From an uncultured Ureaplasma sp. (GTDB lineage: Bacteria; Bacillota_I; Bacilli_A; Mycoplasmatales; Mycoplasmoidaceae), in assembly GCA_949282435.1 (NCBI GenBank), contig CASDOM010000025.1, forward strand, positions 1 to 32,676: 32,676 nt of DNA, given 5' to 3'. The notes beneath the pieces are model-generated. The model searched no databases, was not told the DNA's origin, and was given only the letters and a program-made list of their open reading frames with translations. A program made the position numbers and the translations under genes. Within the stretch, counting starts at the first letter, position 1. Each line of letters begins with the position of its first letter. Positions 9,159 through 17,741 of this stretch are shown here, piece by piece.

Positions 9159-9779
9159 ATGGAAAATACAAAAACTCAAAATATAGATAATACTCAAAAT
9201 TCAGTTGAACCTAATATTCAAAAGAATTTAAAAACTGAAAAAACATTAAACACATTCACTAAAGCTAATTTTAAAAAAACTTCTAATTATCAATCTGATG
9301 CAACTAATTCATTGGAAGAAAAAACTGTTGAAATAAAAAGAATTTCTAAAACTACAAAAGGCGGACGTGTAATGCGTTTTAGTGCATTAGTTGTGGTTGG
9401 TGATAAAAAAGGTACTGTTGGATTTGGTATGGGCAAATCTAACGAAGTTCCTGATGCAATTAAAAAAGCTGTAAAAAATGCTCATAACAATTTATTTAAA
9501 GTTAAAATGAATAAAAAAGGAACTGTTTATCATGAAATAATTGGTAAACATGGAGCATCAAAAATTATCATTAAACCTGCTCCTACTGGTAAGGGTTTAG
9601 TTGCTGGTGGTGCTTCTCGTGCTGTTATTGAATTAGCTGGTTTTCAAGACATATATAGTAAATCATTAGGTTCAAATACTAAAATTAATGTTATAAGAGC
9701 TACAATTAATGGTTTATTATCTCAATTAACTCCAACTGAAATTTGTAAAGCTCGTGGTAAAGAATTAAAAGATTTATAA
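9159..9779 (+). CDS. rpsE: 30S ribosomal protein S5 with N-terminal extension
   Basis: S5 (206 aa) shapes the mRNA entry and decoding region and is a site of spectinomycin resistance. The core starts near residue 52 ([20 protein letters not shown]). It continues with [20 protein letters not shown] and, near the C-terminus, [20 protein letters not shown] and [16 protein letters not shown]. The first ~50 residues are Asn/Thr/Lys-rich and absent from most S5 proteins; their role is unknown. AAAGGA precedes ATG 9159. The usual rpmD (L30) is missing downstream, where rplO starts after only 25 nt. Confidence 0.95.
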   Translation: MENTKTQNIDNTQNSVEPNIQKNLKTEKTLNTFTKANFKKTSNYQSDATNSLEEKTVEIKRISKTTKGGRVMRFSALVVVGDKKGTVGFGMGKSNEVPDAIKKAVKNAHNNLFKVKMNKKGTVYHEIIGKHGASKIIIKPAPTGKGLVAGGASRAVIELAGFQDIYSKSLGSNTKINVIRATINGLLSQLTPTEICKARGKELKDL

Positions 9780-9804
9780 TATTGTAATAATAAGGAGATA
9801 AATT

Positions 9805-10260
9805 ATGGAATTACATACATTAGAATATATTCCTGGTTCAAGGGGACAAAAAAATAAACGTGTAGGTAGAGGACATGGTTCAGGAATGGGAAAAACTTCT
9901 ACTCGTGGTTCAAATGGTCAAAAATCACGTAAGTCTGGTCATACACGTCTTGGTTTTGAAGGTGGTCAAACACCTTTATATAGAAGATCTCCTAAAGTTG
10001 GTTTTAATAACATTAATTTTGCTAATGAATATAATGTAATAAATTTAAAAACTCTTGTTGACAAAAAAATCGAATCTGGTATTATTGATTTTGATAAAAT
10101 GATTGAATTAGGTTTAATCAAAAATAAAAAATTACCTGTAAAGATTATTGGTAACAGTGATAAATTGAATAAATCTATTACAATTAAAGCTCATAAATTT
10201 AGCGATGGAGCAATTAAAACATTAAATAATTTAAAAGTTAAATATGAAATTATTAATTAA
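9805..10260 (+). CDS. rplO: 50S ribosomal protein L15
   Basis: L15 (151 aa) is a late-assembly 50S protein. The glycine-rich basic N-terminus is diagnostic: GSRGQKNKRVGRGHGSGMGK, then TSTRGSNGQKSR and GFEGGQTPLYRR. The C-terminal half (KSITIKAHKFSDGAIKTLNN) is the usual mixed domain. AAGGAG precedes ATG 9805. It is followed by an AT-rich inverted repeat before secY. Confidence 0.96.
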   Translation: MELHTLEYIPGSRGQKNKRVGRGHGSGMGKTSTRGSNGQKSRKSGHTRLGFEGGQTPLYRRSPKVGFNNINFANEYNVINLKTLVDKKIESGIIDFDKMIELGLIKNKKLPVKIIGNSDKLNKSITIKAHKFSDGAIKTLNNLKVKYEIIN

Positions 10261-10264
10261 ATAG

Positions 10265-10297
10265 TTAATGTTTTTTTATTATAATAATTTACATTAA
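10265..10297 (+). promoter_or_regulatory. Inverted repeat and candidate -10 box before secY
   Basis: TTAATGT (10265-10271) is perfectly complementary to ACATTAA (10291-10297). The stem would enclose a TATAAT box (10280-10285) and end four bases before the secY start codon. No Shine-Dalgarno precedes secY. Two readings are possible: a secY promoter giving a very short leader (transcription start near 10292), or an RNA hairpin next to the start codon that modulates read-through from rplO. No clear -35 box is visible. Confidence 0.4.
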
Positions 10298-10301
10298 TAA
10301 A

Positions 10302-11714
10302 ATGAATAATCCTAAAAAAAAGAATAAGAATTTTATTGAATTATTAAATATTTTTAAAAATAAAAAAGTTATCATTGCAATAATGGTAACTTTTGGTATT
10401 TTAATTCTTTTTAGAATTATTTCTATTATTCCAATGCCTTTTATTGTTATTAGTAGTGAAAATTATGATTCTAATTCTTTTTTACAAATGATGAATTTAA
10501 TTGGTGGTGGTGGATTAACTAGAGTTAGTATTTTTGCGATTGCAGTTTCTCCATATATTACTGCTCAAATTTTAGTTCAACTTTTATCTACTGATCTTAT
10601 CCCCCCTCTTGCTCGTTTAACTAAAACTGGTGAAAGAGGAAGAAAAAAAATTGAAGTAATAACTAGAGTTATTACATTCCCGTTATCAGCTATTCAAGCA
10701 TATGCAATCTTAACTATGGCCACTAACAGTGATACTGGTTTTATTTCTTTTAGTTCATCATCTCCACTTGTTCAAAATAGTCCTTTATATTATTTTTTCT
10801 ATATTAGTTTAATGGTAGCTGGTACTTATATAGCAATTTTTTTAGGTGATATTATTACTAAAAGAGGTGTTGGTAATGGTATTACGTTAATAATTTTGGC
10901 TGGTATTGTTTCATCTCTATTTAGTTCCTTCCAAACTGTATATTACAATTTATTAAATATTAGTGCTCAAAATGCTCAATTAATATCTATAATTTCATTT
11001 GTTGCATATTTATGTTTTTATATTATTGTATTATTAACTGTAATTTTTATTAATAATTCTGTAAGAAAAGTACCTGTACAACAAGTTGGACAATCTATTG
11101 CAAAAAATCCTTATGAATTATCTTATTTACCTATTAAAATTAATCCATCTGGGGTAATTCCTGTCATTTTTGCTTCATCATTCATGACTATTCCTACTAC
11201 AATTGCCCAATTTTTGCCTTCTACGAGTGGTGCTGCCATATGAATTAATACTTATATATCTTTTGATTCAATAAGTGGTGTGATTATTTATTTTATATTA
11301 ATAATTTTATTTTCATTTTTTTACAGTTATATTCAATTAAATCCACAAAAACTTTCAGATGATTTTAAAAAGTCTGGTAGATTTATTCCTGGTGTTAAAG
11401 TAGGTGGTGAAACTGAAAGATATATTTCAAGAATTTTATTTAGAATTAATTGAATTGGTGGACCGTTTTTAGCTTTGATTGCAACATTGCCTTATGTTGT
11501 TTCTATCATAGTATCTTATACTTCAAATTTTGAAATTATAATTCCAAGTTATGCTATTTTAGGTGGCACCGGAATCGTTATTATGGTTTCTGCTACTTTA
11601 GATTTATGGTTATCAATTAAGTCTACTGCTACTACTGTTAATTATTCATATCAAAAAAAGAAAATTGAAAACACAATTAATAATTCTAATATTGATGAAA
11701 ATCAATTTTGATAA
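10302..11714 (+). CDS. secY: Protein translocase subunit SecY
   Basis: SecY (470 aa) is the channel of the Sec translocon, spanning the membrane ten times and working with SecE, SecG and SecA. Hydrophobic segments recur through the whole length. Family motifs include AVSPYITAQILVQLL, the cytoplasmic loop TKTGERGRKKIEV, KRGVGNGITLIILAGIVSS and SGVIPVIFASSFM. Trp codons at 11240, 11451 and 11709 are TGA; the last is followed at once by TAA. There is no recognisable RBS, unlike the upstream ribosomal genes. The short Asn/Lys-rich C-terminal tail is not conserved. Confidence 0.96.
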
Positions 11715-11759
11715 AATGAATAGTATGTTATTTGTAAACATATATTAAAGGAGAAAACA

Positions 11760-12395
11760 ATGAACATTATTTTATTAGGTGCACCTGGAAGTGGTAAGGG
11801 TAGTTTAGCTAATCAATTAATAAAAAAATTTAATTTAAAACATATTTCTACTGGTGATTTATTTAGACAAATCATTTCTCAAGAAAGCGAATTAGCTAAT
11901 CAAATTAAAGCAATTGTAGCAAGTGGTCAATATGTTCCAGATTCAATTACTAATAAGATTGCTATTGATGCAATTAATGAATCATTAATTGACCATTCTG
12001 GTTTTATTTTAGATGGTTACCCAAGAACAATTGATCAAGCTAATTACTTAAATTCATTAATTAATATTGATTATGTTTTTTATTTAAAAATAGATTTTAA
12101 TATTTTAATTGATAGAATTTGTTGTCGTAGAGTATGTACTAATTGTGGAGCAATCTATAATTTAAAATTAAATCCGAAGCCAAAAGTTGCTAATATATGT
12201 GATAATTGTAATTCTTTATTGACTCAAAGAAAAGATGATAATATTGATGTTGCTAAAAAAAGAATTGACATATATTTTGAACAAACTGAACCATTAATTG
12301 AATATTATAAAAATAACAATAAATTAATTGAAATTGATGCATCAAAAAATATTGATATAGTTTATCAAGAAGTTATTGATATTATTAAAAAATAA
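11760..12395 (+). CDS. adk: Adenylate kinase, zinc-lid type
   Basis: Adk (211 aa) interconverts AMP, ADP and ATP in the cytoplasm. Visible are the P-loop GAPGSGKGS (residues 7-15), the AMP-binding TGDLFR (31-36), DGYPRTIDQA (85-94) and RKDD in the lid (157-160). The lid has four Cys (C126, C129, C147, C150) in CTNC and CDNC, so it should bind zinc as in Gram-positive Adk. A good AAAGGAG precedes ATG 11760. A 6-bp hairpin (TATGTT 11724-11729 with AACATA 11737-11742) lies just upstream; its role is unknown. Confidence 0.96.
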   Translation: MNIILLGAPGSGKGSLANQLIKKFNLKHISTGDLFRQIISQESELANQIKAIVASGQYVPDSITNKIAIDAINESLIDHSGFILDGYPRTIDQANYLNSLINIDYVFYLKIDFNILIDRICCRRVCTNCGAIYNLKLNPKPKVANICDNCNSLLTQRKDDNIDVAKKRIDIYFEQTEPLIEYYKNNNKLIEIDASKNIDIVYQEVIDIIKK

Positions 12396-12411
12396 TATAT
12401 AATTAATTAGT
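12396..12411 (+). promoter_or_regulatory. Candidate promoter -10 region before map
   Basis: The 16-base string TATATAATTAATTAGT lies 11 nt before the map start codon and contains a perfect TATAAT (12398-12403). The identical 16 bases occur upstream of rpoB at 24660-24675. map has no Shine-Dalgarno, so a promoter here would make a nearly leaderless mRNA. No good -35 element is seen; AT-richness makes chance identity possible. Confidence 0.35.
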
Positions 12412-12422
12412 TAGAATCAATT

Positions 12423-13175
12423 ATGAATATAATTATTAAAACCAATAATGATATTAATAATATAAAGATAGCTGCTAGTATTTGAAAAAAAACTAAAAAA
12501 GAATTGCTTGCTATTATTAAAGCTGGAGTTTCATTAAATGAAATTGATGCATTTGCTAAAAATATAATTGAATCTAACAATGCTACGTGTGCTTTTTATG
12601 GTGCATATGGTTTTCCGAAACATATTTGTGTTTCTGTTAATGATTGTATTATTCACGGTGTGCCTAGTGATTATATCTTGCAAGATGGTGATTTAATCAC
12701 ATGTGACATCGGTGTTAATTATAATGGTTATATTTGTGATGCTGCTTTTAGTGTAGTTATTAATAATAACTTAGAAGCAGAAAGAATAAATAATGTTTGT
12801 AAAAGTTCTCTAAAAGAAGTATCAAAAATTTTAAAACCTGGTATTAGTAATATGGATATTGCAAAATTCATTGAAAAATATGTTACTAATAATGGTTATT
12901 ATATAATTCATGATTTTGCTGGTCATGGTTGTGGGTGTCAATTACATGAAGACCCTATAATTCCTAATTACTTTGATAAACGTTTTCCTGTTGTAAATTT
13001 AAAACCAAACATGGTTATTTGTATTGAACCAATGATACTAACTGATTCTAATGAATATTATATTGGTAACAATGGGTGAAATGTATTTAGCAAGAATAAA
13101 AAATTAACATGTCATTGAGAGGATATGTTTTTAATAACTGATACAGGTTGTGAAAATTTAACAAGTGATGATTAA
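12423..13175 (+). CDS. map: Methionine aminopeptidase, type I
   Basis: MetAP (250 aa) removes the initiator Met from new proteins using two metal ions. The five metal ligands can be placed: two Asp in TCDIGVNYNGYICDAAF, His in DFAGHGCGCQLHEDP, Glu in VICIEPMI, and Glu in CHWEDMFLIT. The GHGIGR motif is altered to GHGCGC, and HWED replaces the usual QFEH or QYEH around the last Glu. TGA encodes Trp near the N-terminus and twice near the C-terminus. No RBS precedes ATG 12423. The gene is followed by AT-rich DNA where infA is expected but absent. Confidence 0.94.
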
Positions 13176-13314
13176 TTTTTGTAATATTTAAAATTTTTAA
13201 TTTTTATTTCAAAATTTTTAATTTTATTTATTGATCTAAATAAGGTGAGTTAGTTAATAAGTAATTAACACAAAAATTAATATAAATGTTATGTTTTTAT
13301 CAAAGGAGAAAAAA
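13176..13314 (+). promoter_or_regulatory. map-rpmJ intergenic region: direct repeat and possible promoter
   Basis: This 139-nt gap is too short for infA, which normally lies here. It contains an imperfect direct repeat of AAAATTTTTAATTTTTATTT (13190-13209 and 13211-13229, the second one T shorter). TTGATC (13231-13236) with TTAATA (13254-13259) at 17-nt spacing could be a promoter for rpmJ onward. AAAGGAG (13302-13308) is the rpmJ RBS. The promoter call is weak. Confidence 0.35.
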
Positions 13315-13428
13315 ATGAAGGTTAGAGCATCTGTAAAACCGATTTGTAAAGATTGCAAAATTATTAAACGTCATGGTGTTGTAAGAGTTATTTGTAAAAT
13401 TAAAAAACATAAACAACGTCAAGGATAA
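13315..13428 (+). CDS. rpmJ: 50S ribosomal protein L36
   Basis: L36 is a 37-aa zinc-ribbon protein of the 50S subunit. The short frame starts [15 protein letters not shown] and ends KHKQRQG. Zinc ligands C11, C14, C27 and H32 are all present, so this is the zinc-binding form. A strong AAAGGAG precedes ATG 13315. It is 26 nt from rpsM. Gene order rpmJ-rpsM-rpsK-rpoA-rplQ is standard. Confidence 0.97.
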   Translation: MKVRASVKPICKDCKIIKRHGVVRVICKIKKHKQRQG

Positions 13429-13453
13429 TTAAGAAAGGAACTATATTTATTTT

Positions 13454-13828
13454 ATGGCACGTATATTTGGTGTTGATATTCCGAATGATAAAAGAGTGGT
13501 TGTTTCATTAACATATGTATATGGAATTGGTCGTCCAACTGCTCAAAAAATATTACAAGAAGCTAAAATAAATGAAAACAAAAGAGTTAAAGATTTAAGT
13601 GAAGATGAACTAGTTGCTATTAGAAAAGCTGCTTCTAAATACACTATTGAAGGTGATTTAAGAAGAGAAATTGCAATGGACATTAAAAGATTAATGGAAA
13701 TTGGTTCATATCGTGGTCTTCGTCATCGTCGTGGTTTACCTGTTCGTGGTCAACGTACAAAAACTAATGCAAGAACACGTAAAGGTCCAAGAAAAACTGT
13801 TGCAAATAAAAAGATTGAATCTAAATAA
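13454..13828 (+). CDS. rpsM: 30S ribosomal protein S13
   Basis: S13 (124 aa) sits in the 30S head and contacts the 50S subunit and P-site tRNA. The sequence shows [20 protein letters not shown], a helix-two-turns-helix region, and the C-terminal signature [20 protein letters not shown] and [17 protein letters not shown] lies upstream with a rather long 14-nt spacing to ATG 13454. Length is normal. Confidence 0.96.
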   Translation: MARIFGVDIPNDKRVVVSLTYVYGIGRPTAQKILQEAKINENKRVKDLSEDELVAIRKAASKYTIEGDLRREIAMDIKRLMEIGSYRGLRHRRGLPVRGQRTKTNARTRKGPRKTVANKKIESK

Positions 13829-13852
13829 TAAGCATTAGAAAGGAAAATAATT

Positions 13853-14218
13853 ATGGCAAAAAAGAAAAAATTAACCTTTACTAATGGTTGTGCTCATATT
13901 CATACTACACGTAATAATACAATTATTACAATTGCTGATGAACAAGGAAATGCAATTTCGTGAGCATCATCAGGTACCATTGGTTATAAAGGTTCAAAGA
14001 AAAAAACTCCATATTCAGCAGGATTAGCAGCTGAAAAAGCAGCAAAAGAAGCATTAGATATGGGTCTTAAAACTGTTAGTGTAAATGTTAATGGTACTGG
14101 TAGTGGTCGTGATACTGCGATAAGAAGTTTACAAGCAGTTGGATTAATTGTAACTAGAATTAATGATGTGACTCCAATCCCTCATAATGGTTGTCGTCCA
14201 CCAAAAAAACCTCGTTAA
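13853..14218 (+). CDS. rpsK: 30S ribosomal protein S11
   Basis: S11 (121 aa) lines the platform near the E site. Motifs are [40 protein letters not shown] (Trp is TGA), [13 protein letters not shown] and the C-terminal [14 protein letters not shown]. The ATG at 13853 has AGAAAGGA upstream. Because of the internal TGA the gene is missed if the standard code is used. Confidence 0.97.
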
Positions 14219-14242
14219 TAATTAAAAATAAATAGGAGCAAA

Positions 14243-15229
14243 ATGATGAAGAAATTTTCTAAATTTAAATTAAATGCTATTTCATCAAGTGATGATGGCA
14301 ATCAAGCTAAAATTCTTTTACAACCATTAGAAGATGGTTTTGGTATTACAATTGGAAATGCATTACGTCGTATATGTTTATCAAACATTCCTGGTGTTAG
14401 TGTTTTTGCGATTAAAATTCCTGGTATTACTCATGAATTTCAATCTATTGATGGTGTTTATGAAGATGTTTTACAAATTATTTTAAATTTAAAAAAACTT
14501 GTTATTAAAGGTGATCAAGATATTTTAAATGAAGATGAATTAGCATCAAAAAAAATTGAAGAATGACCTACATTAAAAATTAATGTAAACACTGCAGGTG
14601 AAATTACTGCTAATGATATTCAAACTCCTGCTGGTTTTAGTATTGTTAATAAAGATTTGCATATTGCTACATTAACTAAATCAATTGATTTTAGTATGGA
14701 AATATATGCTAATTGAGATAGAGGTTACAAAACTGCAGAAGAGAATAAAGAAAATATTAAATCATTATCAATTATTCCAACAGATTCAAATTTTTCACCA
14801 GTTTTAGCTTTTAATTTTAATGTTAAAAAAGTTAAAGTGTCAAAAAATGTTAATAGTGATTCTTTAGAATTAGATATTGCTACAAATGGTGCTATATCTG
14901 CTAATGACGCATTAGTTATAGCTGCTAAAATACTAGTTGGTCATTTAGAACCACTTATTAATTTAAATGAAACATTATCTAATTCATTAGAAGTTTTAGG
15001 TGATGACGTTGTTGATAATTCTAAAAAAACAATGTTTATTCCAATTGAGGATTTAGATTTAACAGTGCGTGCTTATAATGCTTTGCGTTTATCTGGAATT
15101 TTAACAACACATGAATTAATTGATAAAACTAGAGCTGAAGTAGCTAAAATTAAAAATTTAGGTCGTAAATCTGTTAATGAAATTATTCAAAAAATTCATG
15201 AACGTGGTTTAAAATTGCGTGATGAATAG
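14243..15229 (+). CDS. rpoA: RNA polymerase alpha subunit
   Basis: Alpha (up to 328 aa) dimerises to start RNA polymerase assembly. The N-terminal domain has [20 protein letters not shown] and the beta-contacting region [18 protein letters not shown] linker with two TGA Trp codons follows. The C-terminal domain (about 265-328) has [15 protein letters not shown], with the conserved Arg that contacts UP-element DNA, and [11 protein letters not shown]. Two ATGs lie in tandem (14243 and 14246); with AGGAG at 14234-14238 the second has better spacing, so the true start may be 14246. Confidence 0.96.
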
Positions 15230-15240
15230 AAAGGTAAATT

Positions 15241-15600
15241 ATGAGCTTTATTAATAAACTTGGTAAAACACGTGCTAAACGTAAAATGATAGTTCGTCAA
15301 CAAGTAACTGATGTTTTAGCATATGGACAAATTATTACAACTCACACAAAAGCTAAAGAAACTCAACGTCATGTTGATCGTATTATTACTTTAGCTAAAA
15401 AGAACACTTTAGCTTCAAGAAGAAGTGCTGCTGCAATTTTATTAAATAATCAAAAATATAATAAAGATGATTTATTAAAAAAATTATTTAATGAAATTGG
15501 ACCTAAATATATTAAACGTAATGGTGGTTATACAAGAGTTTTAAAATTAGGTCAACGTCGTGGTGATTCTACAGAAATGTCTGTTTTACAATTAGTTTAA
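15241..15600 (+). CDS. rplQ: 50S ribosomal protein L17
   Basis: L17 (119 aa) lies near the tunnel exit and is the last gene of the alpha operon. Family features are RAKRKMIVRQQVTDVLAYGQ, then IITTHTKAKETQRHVDRIITLAKK, and RNGGYTRVLKLGQRRGDSTEM near the C-terminus. GAAAGG precedes ATG 15241. A strong hairpin terminator follows 10 nt after the stop, so the ribosomal operon most likely ends here. Confidence 0.96.
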   Translation: MSFINKLGKTRAKRKMIVRQQVTDVLAYGQIITTHTKAKETQRHVDRIITLAKKNTLASRRSAAAILLNNQKYNKDDLLKKLFNEIGPKYIKRNGGYTRVLKLGQRRGDSTEMSVLQLV

Positions 15601-15610
15601 TTTATATTAG

Positions 15611-15637
15611 AGGTAGTTTGTTATAACTACCTTTTTT
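15611..15637 (+). terminator. Rho-independent terminator after rplQ
   Basis: AGGTAGTT (15611-15618) and AACTACCT (15625-15632) form a perfect 8-bp stem with a 6-nt loop, followed by a T run (15632-15637). It is one of the few stems in this region with several G-C pairs. It separates the ribosomal superoperon from the downstream metabolic cluster. Confidence 0.9.
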
Positions 15638-15661
15638 ATTTCTAATAAATTAAATATTTAT

Positions 15662-15667
15662 TATAAA
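15662..15667 (+). promoter_or_regulatory. Candidate -10 box of the cdd-pyk cluster
   Basis: TATAAA (15662-15667) lies 22 nt before the cdd start and after the rplQ terminator, so some promoter is required here if the cluster is transcribed separately. No convincing -35 box is seen. The leader would be about 14 nt with no Shine-Dalgarno. Confidence 0.35.
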
Positions 15668-15689
15668 ATAGTATTATTAATTACGTATT

Positions 15690-16076
15690 ATGTCAAAATT
15701 TGAAGAATTATTAAAATTAAGTAAAAATTCTATAGCAACATTCTCTAAATATAAAGTAGCATCTATAATTGAAACTGATAATGGTGTATATTCAGGGGTT
15801 AATATTGAACCTAGCGTTTTAAACTTAGGAATTTGTGCTGAAAGAAATGCATTATTTAACGCCTTAACAAACGGTTCTACATATATTAAAAAAATTTGGT
15901 TATTAACAAATTCTAAAATTAATTTTGGCACACCGTGTGGTGCTTGTAGACAATTGTTTATCGATTATATAAATGAAGATACAATCTTGTGCATTTATAA
16001 TTTAAAGGGTGAATTTATTGAATATAAATTTATAGATTTATTACCTTATTATTGATCTAAAAAGGAATTAAATTAA
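15690..16076 (+). CDS. cdd: Cytidine deaminase
   Basis: Cdd (128 aa) deaminates cytidine and deoxycytidine to uridine forms in pyrimidine salvage. The zinc and catalytic motifs are intact: CAERNALFNAL (Cys and the proton-shuttling Glu) and PCGACRQLF (two Cys). The substrate segment is seen as SGVNIEPSVLNLGICAE, a variant of the usual GxNIEN. TGA encodes a Trp six residues before the end. No RBS precedes ATG 15690. Its stop abuts the next ATG with no gap. Pyrimidine salvage genes beside phosphomutase genes are common in mollicutes. Confidence 0.93.
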
Positions 16077-17738
16077 ATGAACAAATTATATGAAGCATGA
16101 TTAAATAGTTCTAATGTCGATATGCATTGGAAAGAATCATTAAAAGCATTATCTAAAAATGATATTAATATTTTTTTTAGTGATAATAAAATCAAAATGG
16201 GTACTGCAGGTTACAGAGCTATTATTGGTCCGGGTAACTTTAATTTAAATGAATTTACTTATTATCAACTAACTGATGGATATGCAAAATGACTTAAACA
16301 TAAATATCCAAATAAAAAAATTAAAATTTTAATAGTACATGATAATAGAAAAAATGGTGATAAATATGCACACTTGTGTGCTAACGTGTTAATTAATAAT
16401 TATCATTTTGATGTTGTTTTAAATTTTGATAATCAATTATTACCAACTCCTATAGCTTCATATTTGGTTAAAAAATTTAATTATGATGGTTGTATAAATA
16501 TTACTGCATCACATAACCCAAAAGAATATAATGGTTTTAAATGTTATGACAATACTGGATGTCAATTATTACCTAATGATTGTGATTTTATTACAAACAA
16601 TATGATCGATTCATTTGATGTTTTAGATTGTGAAATAAATTTTAACCCAAATTCTTCTTTAAAATATATTACACAAAATCAAATTAATAATTATTTTAGT
16701 GATATATCAAAAGCTTTAAATAGTTTTAGTTATGATCAAAACAAAAGAATTAATTTAGTATATTCTTCAATGCATGGTACTGCTTCATTTTACATGTCTA
16801 AATTTTTATCAAGCTTAGGATTTAATTGCGTTGATGTTAAAGAACAAAATTATCCTGATCCAGAATTTACTAATACTCCTATTTGTAATCCAGAAAACCC
16901 TGAATCATTAAAATTAGCAATTTCTCTAGCTGATAAATTGAATATTAATATTGTCTTAGCTTCTGATCCTGATGCAGATAGATTAGCAATTGCAATTAAA
17001 AAAAATAATGAGTGAATATATTTAAATGGTAATCAAGCTGGTATTATTGAAACTTATTATAGATTGTTAAAGTTAAAAAATGATTCTAGATCAAAAGTAG
17101 TAATTTCTACATATATTTCTAATAATTTAATTGATAGAATTGTTGATGAATATAATGGTAGGGTAATTAGAACTGCAACTGGTTTTAAATGAATCGGAAA
17201 TGAAATCAATAAATTAGATCTAAATAAAGAAGTATATGTTAATGGTTTTGAAGAAGCAATAGGTGCTTTACCTGTTGATATTAATAGAGATAAAGATTCT
17301 TTTCAAACCGCACTTTTAATATTAAATATTATTAATTATTATTATGATAAAAATTGAGATTTAATAGATGTTTTAGAAAATGAGATTTATCCTAAATATG
17401 GATATTGATTTGGTAATACATATTCTTATATTATTGCGGGTAATGATTGAAAATTAAAAGCCCAAAATATGATGGAATTAATTTTAAATTATAAACAATC
17501 TTATGTTTTAAATAGAAAAGTTATTAACATTATGTACAATGATAATGCTAATTGCGTTGAAATGTTATTTGAAAATGATTCATGAGTTAAATTTAGAATT
17601 TCTGGGACTGAACCTAAATTTAAAATTTATGTAAATTTATACAATAATGATTCCAATAATAAATATAATATTAGTAAGAGTTTATTAGCAGAATCTAATG
17701 AACTTGTAAACTATTTTAAAAAATATTTATCATTATAA
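16077..17738 (+). CDS. Phosphomannomutase / phosphoglucomutase family enzyme
   Basis: This 553-aa protein belongs to the alpha-D-phosphohexomutase family, which moves phosphate between C1 and C6 of sugars or C1 and C5 of pentoses. Motifs are MGTAGYRAIIGPGNF (41-55), the catalytic phosphoserine in TASHNPKEYNG (Ser145), the metal loop SDPDADR (296-302) and the phosphate-binding SGTEPK (509-514). Length fits the manB/pgcA-like mutases of Mollicutes. Whether it acts on glucose, mannose or deoxyribose phosphate cannot be told from sequence; cdd next door suggests a possible nucleoside-salvage link. At least eight Trp codons are TGA and one is TGG. AAAGGA (within cdd) serves ATG 16077. Confidence 0.92.
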
Positions 17739-17741
17739 TTT

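Noticed and set aside
13190-13229. Direct repeats as the start of a CRISPR array or iteron
   Set aside because: There are only two adjacent A/T-only copies without spacers or regular spacing.
17734-17739. TATAAT immediately before tpiA as a promoter
   Set aside because: It ends two bases before the ATG, so transcription would begin inside the coding region; it is more likely chance in AT-rich sequence spanning the previous stop codon.
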